Below, one piece after another: positions 37,915 to 48,288 of a DNA stretch of 64,000 bases (positions are counted from its first letter, which is position 1; each line of letters starts with the position of its first letter). The notes below the pieces were generated by a model. It did no database searches. It was not told the origin of the DNA and worked only from the letters and a program-made list of their open reading frames with translations. Made by a program: the position numbers and the translations under genes. The stretch covers positions 53,209-117,208 of the forward strand of contig JAZAYU010000947.1 of assembly GCA_038501625.1 (NCBI GenBank). Reading direction: 5' to 3'. Origin of the DNA: Corbicula japonica (taxonomy: Eukaryota; Mollusca; Bivalvia; Venerida; Cyrenidae).

Positions 37915-38620
37915 AATGTGAAATATGCAGACGGGAAATTGCCATACCCAGAAACACAGCTTCCTTACGCAGCCAAAAGGTAGAGAGGAAAAGGGAGCAT
38001 GTTTTGATAAGAAGATCAATTTCAAAAAAGAAACCACAACCAATTAACGAAAAAGAGAATTTTGAGATTAACGCCTTGGAAAGGTCGGAGGCGAAACAAA
38101 TTGCCACTGGGGTACCTCACACTTTGCTCAAGAGGTTTTCATATCAACAAACAAGTACAAGTTGTCTCGGAGAATTTACTCCAACACACCCATCAACTCA
38201 AAAAAATGTTTCATGCAAAAGCACACAAATTAAACATGTGTTCACAAGATTTTCAAATAAACCTTTATATAAACTCTTAAACACCTGTCACCGTCGTTTA
38301 TCGTTTATGTTGATGGTTTAATCACCAGACATGCAAAACGCTGCAGAAAATTATGTCGGTAACCATTCTGTTTGAATATACCACTTTAAGAATATATTAA
38401 CGAATATCGTGGAGAAATTAATATTGCCTTTATTTTCTTTTATTTTTATAAATTAAATCTCCATAAAAACTGGCTGCGAAAGAACTTGTTGCAATAGTGA
38501 TTTTAAACTGTACCTGTATTTTTGAATTACATCTGGGTATCAGCGATAAAACTTGCAAAAAGTATCCTTAATTTGTAATGCCGGTGGTAACCTTTTTAAA
38601 AAAAAAATTCTGTAAAGCTA
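37915..38620 (-). mobile_element. Family I retroelement fragment with RT coding sequence
   Basis: The inverted tail is followed by RT frame text on the minus strand. The segment 38350-38610 is the complement of the part of the element coding for KFYRRYPDLIHKYRCSLKSL and the following 80 residues in the 20648 copy. It is damaged by frameshifts and ends about 300 bp before HEPN fragment D. Confidence 0.7.
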
Positions 38621-38911
38621 AGGTTACGTTCATTTCAATATTTAATAAGGTTTCAAATGGTTATACTAAACAAATAATCATTCATAACTTCTCGGCAATT
38701 TTGAGAACATTGAAATAGCATCCACTTTATTACAGCAAAAACAATTCATTTAAAAGTCAACTAATTTAAGACATCATTGAGCGAAAACATGTAAATCTCT
38801 TTATTACAATTTGGCGAAAATAAGTTTTCATGATAAACGAATAAACTAGTGTTGCCTTTCACCGGGAATAAAACGATGATTCCTACTTGTTCTTCTAAAA
38901 ACTATCTTTTC

Positions 38912-39122
38912 AGGTGAGTTTACATCAACCATGATCACCCAAGAACGCGAATACTACATTCGTTTTCTCCTTCTGCAGCTGCAATTTGGATCTGACCTGC
39001 TCCACGAAATCACCGAAAAAGGTTCTCCAGAGAAAAGGCCAAGCATTATGTCAGTTTTTAAAGTCAGTCGAACCTGGCTTACTGAATGAAAAACGCGAAA
39101 CTTACATACAAAAAGACACTTA
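38912..39122 (+). pseudogene. Fragment D: truncated DZIP3-like HEPN exon
   Basis: After a CTTTTCAG acceptor, the sequence GTGAGTTTACATCAACC and ATG (38932) match gene C's 5' UTR and start. The translation MITQEREYYIRFLLLQLQ, then GSDLLHEITEK, is followed by a frameshift and ALCQFLKSVEPGLLNEKRET. Similarity ends at about 39122, corresponding to gene C codon 63 (KDT), and family I sequence follows from about 39150. There is no HEPN signature motif, no donor and no later exon. It is a dead 5' fragment, very close in sequence to gene C. Confidence 0.88.
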
Positions 39123-39149
39123 TCCCTGTCATCTTGATAATCTTCGGAC

Positions 39150-39450
39150 TTGGCTCCGATGACACTGGTCTTAGTAAGGTCATTGTGCATCCTTTTTGCT
39201 TGACAACGCTATTAGATTCTTACGGTTTATATGTTTGTGTGCTTTTACATGCCGCCTTTTCGAGTTGATGAGTGAGTTAGAGATAATTTCAAGACAACTT
39301 AAATTGTATTTTTTGTCTATATGTGACAAGTGTGAAGTCGGTACACCCTTTTTCCTTGTTAAAGTCCCCAGTGGCAAATTGGTTTGCCACTGACAGTTCC
39401 AAGGGGCAAACCTCTAGGTTTCTCATTTCGTTTCTTTGGGTTGTTTATTT
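39150..39450 (+). mobile_element. Family I retroelement 3' tail fragment
   Basis: It contains the TTTTGCTTGACAACGCTATT and TTATATGTTTGTGTGCTTTT blocks and the GCCACTGACAGTTCCAAGG segment. It begins where HEPN fragment D breaks off. Confidence 0.7.
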
Positions 39451-40669
39451 TGACATTTACTTTTGATTATTTAGCGGCCGCCAGTTAGAATGTCATTTAT
39501 GGTAAAATCAAAAGAGTTCAATTGTATGAATCACAATTATTTTAAATTTCAAAAAATATTTAAATTGAATTTGTTTTATATTACCAATATAACAAGTAAT
39601 AAAACTACAAGTTATCTTTTGTAAAATGACAAAGCAACAAGGAAAATAATGATGAACAGACGAAAGAAAAAGAGGAACAATCATGTGTGTATTATTTTAA
39701 TTTATCGAATTAAGTTCAAATTACATAATCAGGTATCTGTAAAATATGTTTTATACGGGTATTACAAAATATTTCTCGTTTTATCATCCGTGATTAAGAA
39801 TAAAGCAACGCGTGATTTTAAACATACATAATTCTCAGCAAATCAGACACGATCAGCAGGACACGATCAACTAATGATGTACATGAAACACGTTACTGCA
39901 CACAGCGATGATATCTTGTATCGACTGTAATCCGTTTATAACATTCCCTTACTGATTTCAAAACAAGTAAATATAAAATCCGCAAAACTCTTTTAACAAA
40001 CCTGATTTTATTTTTGGCTTTGCATGGGCTACCACTTAAATGGAACTTGGCATGCTTGGCATACTTTTGATTTTCGATTTGATTTTTCATTTCAAATTAT
40101 AAAAACTCTTCTCAATTTCGAACTGTCGACTATGCTTTTGTGAAAATCAGTTCGCTGTATCCGGTATATGATACGATCGGTTTATATACAATGTCTTTTG
40201 TAAGATTTTAGCCGATACTCAAATTTAGCCCAAAACACAACTGCAGTTGAATATATTAAGACAAGTTATTTCTCAATCAGTGTTTTATATAACTTTTCAA
40301 AAAAACAACAACCGAGCACATACAATGCTCAACTACATTCATAAAGTTGATTTTTTTTCTACACATAATCCTTTCATATCTACCAACCATTCAAAATTAC
40401 TGAATCATGACTGAGGTTTACTGTTTCGTTGGATTAAAATAAGATCTATACATCCTATTCATTACGGAAGTGCTTAATCTCTGAATCAGCGTTAAACTTA
40501 TGGCGGGGAATGTGTGCGTTCAGTGCAGTTTAATTAAGGCAAAATTTTTATTACTTTCCGTTGCATGTCCCGATTTTCTTTTTTGATAAAAATTATCAAA
40601 ATTATTATTGTCTTTTTTTTCAATATGAAATTCGGGGCTACTTATCAAAAGGTGAAAGCCTGATATTGT
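39451..40669. other. Unannotated AT-rich stretch
   Basis: No recognised gene, repeat family or element ends. Open frames are short and without a pattern. Confidence 0.4.
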
Positions 40670-40802
40670 AATGTAAGATATGCATCCAATTAACAACCTA
40701 CTCATTCAAGATATGCTTACAATTAACAACCTACTCATTCAAGTTATGCTTACAATTAACTACCTACTCATTCAAGATTTGCTTACAATTAACAACCTAC
40801 TC
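40670..40802 (+). repeat. 33-bp minisatellite, left part (about 4 units)
   Basis: Units of ATTCAAGATATGCTTACAAT plus TAACAACCTACTC repeat in tandem. The array stops at 40802, exactly where LINE sequence begins, and resumes at 41859. Confidence 0.92.
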
Positions 40803-41858
40803 AACTGGTAGATGGAATGGAACCGCGGAAAACGAAAGAATTTGTCTTCTATGCAATGAAAACCAAATTGGTAATGAAGAACATTATTTGTTACATTGTA
40901 GCCACTTTACTATTGATCGATTAGAAATAAATGAGATCACTAACGTACAAAATCAAATTAACGTATCATATTTACTAACATTAACCGACACCAGTCAGCT
41001 CTTAAAGCTTAGTTCGTTTGTTACTAAACTATTCAAGCAAATAAATAGATAACCCGACAACAAATATTCCACTATTATAAAGTACGCACACCAGTCATTT
41101 CTTCTAGTACCTCATTTATAAGTAAACAATAAATGAACGTTGTTATTTTCTTATTTCATTGATCAATAATATATATGTATATTCATACAAGCATGTACGT
41201 GCACGCAACTGCTGCAACAGGTCTCTCTTTGCCAGACTTGTTGCTGTGTGTGTGTGTACGTACATGCACTGTGTGACCGCATCCAATACCTGTATTATAG
41301 ACGTGTATAGTGTCATTTCAAATAGGGTTCGAAATGACTTTATTTCGGTTTCGCTAAAGTCATTTCGTTCCCAATCATTGTTTTATCCCAAGAACCATGT
41401 AATCATATTCGAAACGGCTTTAATTTTCGTTTCGGTAAAGCCGTTCCGTTTCATTTTGCTTTTTTCCCTATCTTCAATCGTTTAAAGCTATAATTGTAGT
41501 ACCTATTTAATTATTATCCTATTTTGTTGTTGTTGTTGCTGTTGCTGTTGTCACCGTTGTACTTACTGTAACTGTAATCATTGTTATGTAAATTTAAAAT
41601 AATTATTACAATATTAACAACTGAAAATATGATATTCTTTTAACAATACACCACAATTTTTAACCCAACACCTCCCCCGTCGTACATTGTCGCCCTGTCT
41701 TTGTTAAACGTATAAATACTTAGCCTTTTGTGTAGTTGTTAAGTTACTGTTTTATTGTGATCACGTCATTGTTAATATGCATTTAATGTACATTCCCTCA
41801 TGCTGCATACTTTTATGCCTGAGATGTAAATAAAGTTTTGTTCTTTTCTGTTCTTCTC
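40803..41858 (+). mobile_element. 5'-truncated non-LTR retrotransposon (LINE) inserted in the minisatellite
   Basis: Open codons from 40804 to 41052 encode the C-terminus of a LINE RT protein: RWNGTAENERICLLCNENQI then GNEEHYLLHC, a CxxC...H...C knuckle-like motif, ending KLFKQINR and stop. A 3' UTR of about 800 bp follows and ends with TGAGATGTAAATAAAGTTTTG and a T-rich tail. The 33-bp array flanks both sides, so this is one insertion truncated at its 5' end. Target duplication is at most a few bases (CTC). Confidence 0.85.
41330..41448 (+). other. Tandem pair of stem-loops in the LINE 3' UTR
   Basis: The first stem pairs 41330-41342 (CGAAATGACTTTA) with 41355-41367 (perfect 13 bp). The second pairs 41410-41422 (CGAAACGGCTTTA) with 41436-41448 (12 of 13). 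The two stems differ at two pairs, T-A against C-G and A-T against G-C, and both partners change together. Confidence 0.8.
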
Positions 41859-42125
41859 ATTCAAGATATGCTTACAATTAACCACCTTGTCATTCAAGAT
41901 ATGCTTACAATTAACAACCTACTCATTCAAGATATGCTTACAATTAACAACCTACTCATTCAAGATATGCTTACAATTACAACCTACTCATTCAAGATAT
42001 GCTTACAATTAACAACTTACTCATTCAAGATATGCTTACAATTAACAACCTACTCATTCAAGATATGCTTACAATTACCACCTACTCATTCAAGATATGC
42101 TTACAATTAACAACCTACTCATTAA
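41859..42125 (+). repeat. 33-bp minisatellite, right part (about 8 units)
   Basis: Same unit as 40670-40802. Since 33 is a multiple of three and the unit has no stop in one frame, a spurious 90-residue frame with 11-residue repeats appears here. It is not a gene. Confidence 0.93.
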
Positions 42126-42624
42126 TGATTACTTTTAAAAACATTGGTTCTCAGTAGCACACTTTGTGCACAATATAATCTGTTTTTAAAACAGATACTA
42201 GGTGTGAATAACCGGAACATATTGTGAGTAAAGAAGACCACTTGTTCGTGCAATTTGTGAAAGGGTTGTCGAATCACTCAATGTGTCCAAGTTTTCTAAA
42301 AGATAATTGCAAACCAATCTTCCGTAGCGGAAACCGTTTGATTATGATCGTCTAGAACAATGCAAATACAATTTAAAAATATGTTTCATTATCCAGGACA
42401 TCCAGCAGTCTGTTTTATTCTTGAAAATTCTTCAGTATCAGATCTTCGATTTCTGAGGTAGGTTCCGCTGTGATCAAAAGGACAAAAAAAAAACATAAAG
42501 TATTTTTAATATCAGCATGGTTTTAGGTTATATGAGGTTTCCCTTTTGAAATGTCTGACTTGACAGTGAAGATTTGTTTTTAGAGTTAGATTTTTGCATA
42601 AAGTTTAATTGTTAAAAGAGTAAA

Positions 42625-43510
42625 ATATGAATATCAGGAATCGCCACACTCACAAAACACAGCCTCCCCACGCAGCGAACAGCGAAAAAGAAGAGAGAGA
42701 AGGAGAGAGAGAGAGAGAGAGAGAGAGAGCATGTTTGATGTAAGTATGTCTATTCAAATAGGACGCCACATACAATTAACAAAAAAGAAAATCTTTGGAG
42801 ATACCGCCTTGGAACGGTCAGTGGCAAAACAAATTGCCAGTGGGGTTTACACCAGGTTGTAGGGTGCACCAACCTCACACTTGCCCTAACAGGTTCTCAT
42901 ATTAGCAAACAAGTACAAGTTGTCTTGGTGAAATGGCTCCAACTCACCCATCAGCTCAACAATGTTGCATGCAAAAGCACACAAACATATAAAACATAAG
43001 AAGATAATAGCATTGCAAAGCCAAATGGGCGAGTGCTCGATGATCTTACCGAGACATGAGCCCCTGGAGTCAAATAAACAAGAACACGATGACAGGGGTA
43101 AAAGAACAAATCGAGCCTTTAGGTTCTTCAAAGAAAATATTTCCCCACACGCCTTTATAAACTCTCAAAACCCTGCCACTGTCGTGCAAACAAAGAGGTA
43201 AGCATAGTGATCAACTGTAGACGGGTTTATCACAAGGCTTGCACAGCGGTGTAGAATATCATATTGGCAACCTTTCTTTTTGAATTTACAGATGGTTTTT
43301 ACGAATAACGGAGAAAATAAATATTGCCATTTATTTTCGTAAGTTTATAAACTAAATCCCCCCCCCCCAAAGACTGGCTGTGAAATACCTTGCTGCAGTA
43401 GTAATTTTAAACTGCACTTGTATTTTTGAATTAAATCTCGGTATCGGCGATAAAACTTGCAAAAGGTTTTCCTTAACTTATGATACCGATAACCTTTATT
43501 TAATTAAAAA
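42625..43510 (-). mobile_element. Family I retroelement, long inverted fragment with RT sequence
   Basis: It starts AATATGAATATCAGGAATCG and carries the full tail; the complement of 43195-43510 matches the RT frame of the 20648 copy (the TCTACAGTTGATCACTATGC, ATTCGTAAAAACCATCTGTA and TTTTATCGCCGATACCGAGA regions). Frame breaks include a C-run at about 43362. A GA microsatellite lies inside. Confidence 0.82.
42692..42729. repeat. (GA)n microsatellite
   Basis: A run of GA dinucleotides with one interruption, inside a family I tail at the place where other copies have AGAGAGGAAAAGAGAG. Confidence 0.9.
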
Positions 43511-44149
43511 GAGAAATTTTGGTTCATCAAAGCTTTTAGTTTTTAAAAACATATGTAAGTAGAACACAGTCTCGAAAAAGATTACGTAAACTTTGTGCAT
43601 TAACGAGAAATTTAAAAAAACAACAACAATGACCTCTAAAATTGAAACGAAAGTATAAAAAACATATCTATTCTCAAATATATTTATTATATACTTTTAT
43701 AAATTTATATACTATATCTTTGTAATACAATGTTTTGTGTACATTATTCAAACTTCATTTGCCTGATTAATCAACTGTTTCGGTCGAATGCAGATAAAAA
43801 ATGTGATTTCTCGGTATAAATTGTTCTGTTTCCTCAATGTAAACAAATATGTATGCCTTTATGGTTATTCATTTAACTAATTAAAACCAAAATATCTAAA
43901 GCTTTAATAACACATGATATTTTGCGATGTAACATTTCATCACTTCCTCTTTATAATTTGAAAGATTAACCTTAAGATAGGTTTTGTTGGGTAATAGTGT
44001 TTAAAAACTCGAAATGTGATCCTTACTTTCTTGCTATTCAGTGCGTGTCCATATACATATAATATGAAAGTGCGTAAATAAAAGGGATTTTATTGCGTTT
44101 TTAAGTTATTTATAAGATTGAGAGTTTTTATACGAAAAAAGAACCGCCA

Positions 44150-44300
44150 TACAAACAAAGAGGTAAGCATAACGGTCAACTGTATATGGGTTTATCACCA
44201 GGCATACAGAGCGCTGTAGAATATTATATTGGTAAACTTTCGTTTTGAATTTACAGATGTTTACTACTAATAACGCGTTGAAATTGATAATGTTTTTTTA
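44150..44300 (-). mobile_element. Family I RT-region fragment
   Basis: AAACAAAGAGGTAAGCATAA, GGTTTATCACCAGGCATACA and TTTTGAATTTACAGATG match the complement of the RT C-terminus. It abuts the duplicated flank 44300-44600, as the fragment 17296-17480 does for gene B. Confidence 0.65.
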
Positions 44301-44600
44301 TTTCAATTTAAGTATAATTTACAAAACTGGGTTGAAAATATTTGTATTTTTAATTCAATAAAAGATCAAATGTTTTCCAGTTGTGGGACAGGCCGAAAAG
44401 TCTCAGTGGACATGACGAGCACGTGCATAGACATGTTTACTTAAATATATTATTTTTCCTTGTTCCTTGTTCATTCATTATGTGTTGAATATGTAGACGG
44501 AAGTTAGTTGACAGTATGGTACTTCCTTTAAGTATGATAATTTTTCTCTGTAGATGCACGTTATTTTGTTGATATTGTGGATATTGTTATGCATCAGAAC
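44300..44600 (+). repeat. Duplicated 5' flank upstream of gene C
   Basis: Paralogue of 17460-17750, lying about 2.7 kb upstream of the gene C start. Shared words are GGCCGAAAA, ATGTGTTGAATATGTAGACG, GAAGTTAGTTGACAGTATGG and TATTTTGTTGAT. It may contain the transcription start of gene C; this is inferred from position only. Confidence 0.6.
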
Positions 44601-45171
44601 TGGACAAATACGTTATTTTTATTTTTGTGGCGAAGGAAAGATTTCTTTGTGCCATTGTTCTTGTTACATTTTATTGATGTTCAATAGAAAGTAAGAAATA
44701 CTTAAAAAATAACTTGAACGTCTCCAAACTTTCGTTAATGATAGAAACCACTTGATTCAAAGTCATATATACATGTACCAGAGAAGAATTTATGACATCT
44801 CCAGATTGTTATGTTCTTCCATAAAAAATGGTTTGGCATCCAATGAATATCAAAACCGATTTCAGAAATCATCAAACTCGATAGAGTTTCTTTATGCATT
44901 TATAACAAGCGGAAGATTCAGTAAAATGGTTTGCCGTTAAATTTATCATATAAAAATTATTCCAGCAAGCAGAAAATAGCAACTTCGATATACTTTCTAG
45001 TATATTATTACAAGAGCACGATTCTACCGAGTCAATTTGCGTCATAAAAAATGGATATATTCTTTAAAAAAAATAGCATATCCAGAAAAATTCAGAAATA
45101 ATAGTCTTGCAAGACAACTAAACAACTGGAGAAAATAGAGCATAAAAGTTATAAACTGATCTAAAAGTGAA

Positions 45172-45560
45172 ATATGCTTATCAGGAATCGCCACATCTAG
45201 AAAACACAGCCTCCACGCACAGTCAACAAGAGGAGAACATAAAAGGGCATGGGTAATAAAATGATCATTTTCAAAATTATAGACACTACAAACAATTAAC
45301 GAGAAAGAAATCCCGAGGGATTACCGCCTTGGAAACTGTCTGTGGCAAAACAATTTGCCCTGTTGCCTTGTTGGTTTTTACGAATAACCGGGGACAATTA
45401 ATATTGCAACGGCGCCTCGTAAGCTTTTTATCAAAATTGTATTCAACTTTTATTGCAAAATCATTAATTTGTTTTTACCGTCGTTACTTTGATTTAAAAG
45501 AAAAATGTGACGGAACATTTTATCGTTTTCTGTACGGGTTTCAAGTACTACAGAAAGCAG
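45172..45560 (-). mobile_element. Family I retroelement fragment, internally deleted
   Basis: The inverted tail (TATCAGGAATCGCCACATC to TCTGTGGCAAAACAATTTGC) jumps at about 45370 to RT-frame sequence (TTTTTACGAATAACCGGGGA). This is the same kind of internal junction as at 36870-37110. Confidence 0.7.
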
Positions 45561-47211
45561 AATAATATGGATCGTTACAGAAAAGTTTTTTTCGATATGT
45601 ATTGACCCACTTGTATAACATTTTGCTGTGAGTAATTTACAAGGAAGGATTTAAAGATTTTACACACTGGATTCGCCCATTTCATATCCGATGGTTCATT
45701 TAGTGTAAACAGTCATGACACCGCTACATGAAAACGCTATATTTATGTGGTTTATCGATTTAAAAATGATTTAAAATGTTATAAAGGGACGGTTCCTGTT
45801 GACTCATGGCACCGGTTCCTTATTGTGCGAAAACCGTTTACAGTATTGTTATTAAATGCGGACAAGTATGATCTGTATTCTTTAATATTTTTTATTCTAA
45901 GTCCATACTGAATTTCTTTCTGAATCTTCTTCCTGTGGTCGCTTTTAGGCAAAATTGTACATCATTTTACAACGAAACAGTCATCTCGGTTGCAAGATTC
46001 ACACTAGTGAGTTTAAACTAAAGGAACAGAAAACATGTGAAATATTAAAAATCAGGCGCCATGTGCTTCTTTAGGTAAGGCCCTTTTAAACAGCGAATCA
46101 CATTTCTAATGTGCGTATCAAGTCAAAACGAGGCAAGCTAGAAACCGGCGATTGGATTAACGCATTTCATAATATGTTTTATTTTTTCCATGGAGAAAAC
46201 TGGTACACCTATGCATTGGTTCACTATTTTGGTTGATTTACTTGACTTAAAGCGGTACAATATTATAGATGGAATGCTTGTGCTCCTGTCAAGCTCTATG
46301 CTTTTCATTCTGAAAGCTGGATAATACTAATAATGCTTTAATTTTGATTACTAAAGGTAGACCAAATAATCAGCTTACCGCTGTCTACGGTGGAATACTT
46401 ACCTCAAACCGTCCCCAGAGGTCTCCAAAAGGTTAAGATTTGTTTAATTTATGTCACATCTCATATAAAACATATTTTCTTATAATGCGGATGATAGAAT
46501 TTCTTATGTTGTTATCTTTCAATTGTTAGAAATAAAATTTTAACAACATAAAATACGAAAAAATAAATTAAACAACGTCAATCCACAGTATGTGCGCTGA
46601 AATGCTGAAGCCAAGCAAAACATAAGACAGGTCTCAGATTTTATCACGTGTACTGTACCAGTCCACTGGATTATATCACTTGCACCGTCCTTTGCTGGAT
46701 GCGAAATGGACGAGTTTATTTTTTTTTTTAAACACACACTTGCCACAGCCTTGTAACCGGCTGGTGTCATACATAAATATACAGAATAAGTGTAATAATC
46801 GTAGGCAAATTAAGCTGCAGTCAATGTTTTATTTGATGCTTATATTGTCAAATGTTCATTATTTGTTGCTAATAAAAATGAAATTTGAGTTTAAACGTCT
46901 AGAAATTAAAGAGTATCCGAATTTATGTGTATAATGAAATATGTATACCACTTGTTTCTGCCCATTTAATCGGTTTCCATGCCGGGGTGGGGGGGGGGGC
47001 ACGTGCCCCAAGTGCCCTCGCTGGATCTGCCCCTGATCTTATTCTTCCATCTAAAAAAAAGGAAAATCAGAATAATTATTTTTGCGTTATGGATCTGTCT
47101 TATAATCGGCCATGTTGGAAGGTCGTGCTTCCTGAAGTGCGTTTAAAAATAAAATTCTCTTATACATGCATATGGACACAAATAAAAATAAACAATGATA
47201 AATACTTTTTT
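45561..47211. other. Upstream region or 5' UTR intron of gene C
   Basis: No recognised gene. A GC-rich blip at about 46980-47035 (GGGGCACGTGCCCC palindrome) is probably a repeat fragment. The acceptor at 47210-47211 implies at least one non-coding first exon upstream, which I cannot place. Confidence 0.4.
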
Positions 47212-47231
47212 CAGGCGAGTAAACATAAACC

Positions 47232-47880
47232 ATGATCACCCAAGAACACGAATACTACATTCGTTTTCTCCTCCTACTGCTGCAAGTTGGAACTGACCTG
47301 CTCCGAGAAATCACGGAAAAAGCTCTCCAGAGAAAAGGCCAAGCATTAGGTCATTTTCTGAATTCAGCCGAACCTGTATTACTAAATGATAAACACCTTA
47401 CTCAAGTACAAAAAGACACTTTGTATCCACCAAATCCACAAGTTGCTTCTATTAATGATTTTGATATAACACTACTTTCCCATTTGCTTTTAAACTATCT
47501 TAACGGATATATTGACAATAATGAAAGTAAAGGAGTAAACGACATTCGTTGGTTAAGAAATTATCATCATGCGCACGCAACCGAAGGCAAGATGGATATT
47601 GTTACCTTCACACGAGAATGGAATTGTCTTGCAACAATTATAAATTATGCAGGGAATGGATTGTCTCCAGAAGTGCAACAGAGACACATAGATATGACGG
47701 CAAGCATTGAAAAAGATCAACTAGATATTACTGCTGTAGCTGAACAAATTAAGAAATTAGATCAGTCTACAGTTTTTTTCGAAACCATACAAGCATGTTT
47801 AGATGATATGAATAGAGTTCAAGAGCAGCTTGTAGAAGCAGTTGAAAATGTTCATGGAGCAGTTGCTGGTGTACACAACG
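47232..47880 (+). CDS. Gene C exon 1 (coding): DZIP3-like HEPN domain
   Basis: The exon opens after TTTTTTCAG (47211) with a 20-base leader, then ATG at 47232, and ends at donor GTAAGT (47881), phase 1. Residues 1-216 are almost wholly helical in character. The start MITQEHEYYIRFLLLLLQ, the middle INDFDITLLSHLLLNYLNG and the signature WLRNYHHAHA (Arg109, Asn110, His115) fit the DZIP3/hRUL138-type HEPN family, where an R-N...H motif on a late helix is typical of the RNase-like or RNA-binding centre. Residues 145-216 continue as helix or coiled coil. The start is supported by the same Met-Ile start in B and D. Function in RNA cleavage is family knowledge, not shown here. Confidence 0.85.
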
Positions 47881-48169
47881 GTAAGTCATGGGGGCTCTAA
47901 TTTTCTTTTTTTTGTAAAATTGATGGCTAGAGACTGTGGTTATTAGTGACAGCTCGCAATATTTCACCACTTGTACGTGTTGACGCTTAAGTTCAGTTTA
48001 TATCTACTTCAAACAAACAATAAACACCGTTATTTTTTAAGAAAAAAACCCACACACAAATAGGCGTTAGGTAACCAACCTTCTTTAAATAAAATGCTTT
48101 AAATCGATATAAATAGTTGTATATAATTTTGGTAGTACCATACTTAACTGGTAAAATTTTGATTTTAAG

Positions 48170-48250
48170 ATGTACTGGAAATGAAAGCAATGCTGTACAA
48201 AATCAAGGAGCGAATAGAGAATCAGGGAAGAATTACAAAAGTTGTTCACA
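48170..48250 (+). CDS. Gene C exon 2: short helical linker
   Basis: This 81-bp exon (acceptor AG at 48168-48169, donor GTGAGT at 48251, phase 1 both sides) adds 27 residues, VLEMKAMLYKIKERIENQGR and ITKVVH. The charged, Leu/Ile-spaced text suggests continuation of the coiled coil. Its size is a multiple of three, so it can be skipped without breaking the frame. The intron after it is filled from base 38 on by the element 48289-52540. Confidence 0.72.
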
Positions 48251-48288
48251 GTGAGTGCATTTTTTGGATTTTAAATTAATTTAGTTAA

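Larger units (their letters stand above)
27523..38911. other. Intergenic region rich in mobile DNA, no gene recognised
   Basis: Between pseudogene B and fragment D I find only repeat-derived material, listed separately. Open frames at 30960-31211, 31287-31520 and 31940-32224 have no recognisable domain; minus-strand text near 30960-31110 (KKSDSEKEQFGIVVMDNMNV) looks protein-like but is too short to name. Confidence 0.45.

Noticed and set aside
41838..42110. 90-residue repeat protein
   Set aside because: It is a translation of the 33-bp minisatellite, with no gene context.
40670..42125. Regular 33-bp repeats resembling a CRISPR array
   Set aside because: The units are directly adjacent with no unique spacers, and the surroundings are eukaryotic.
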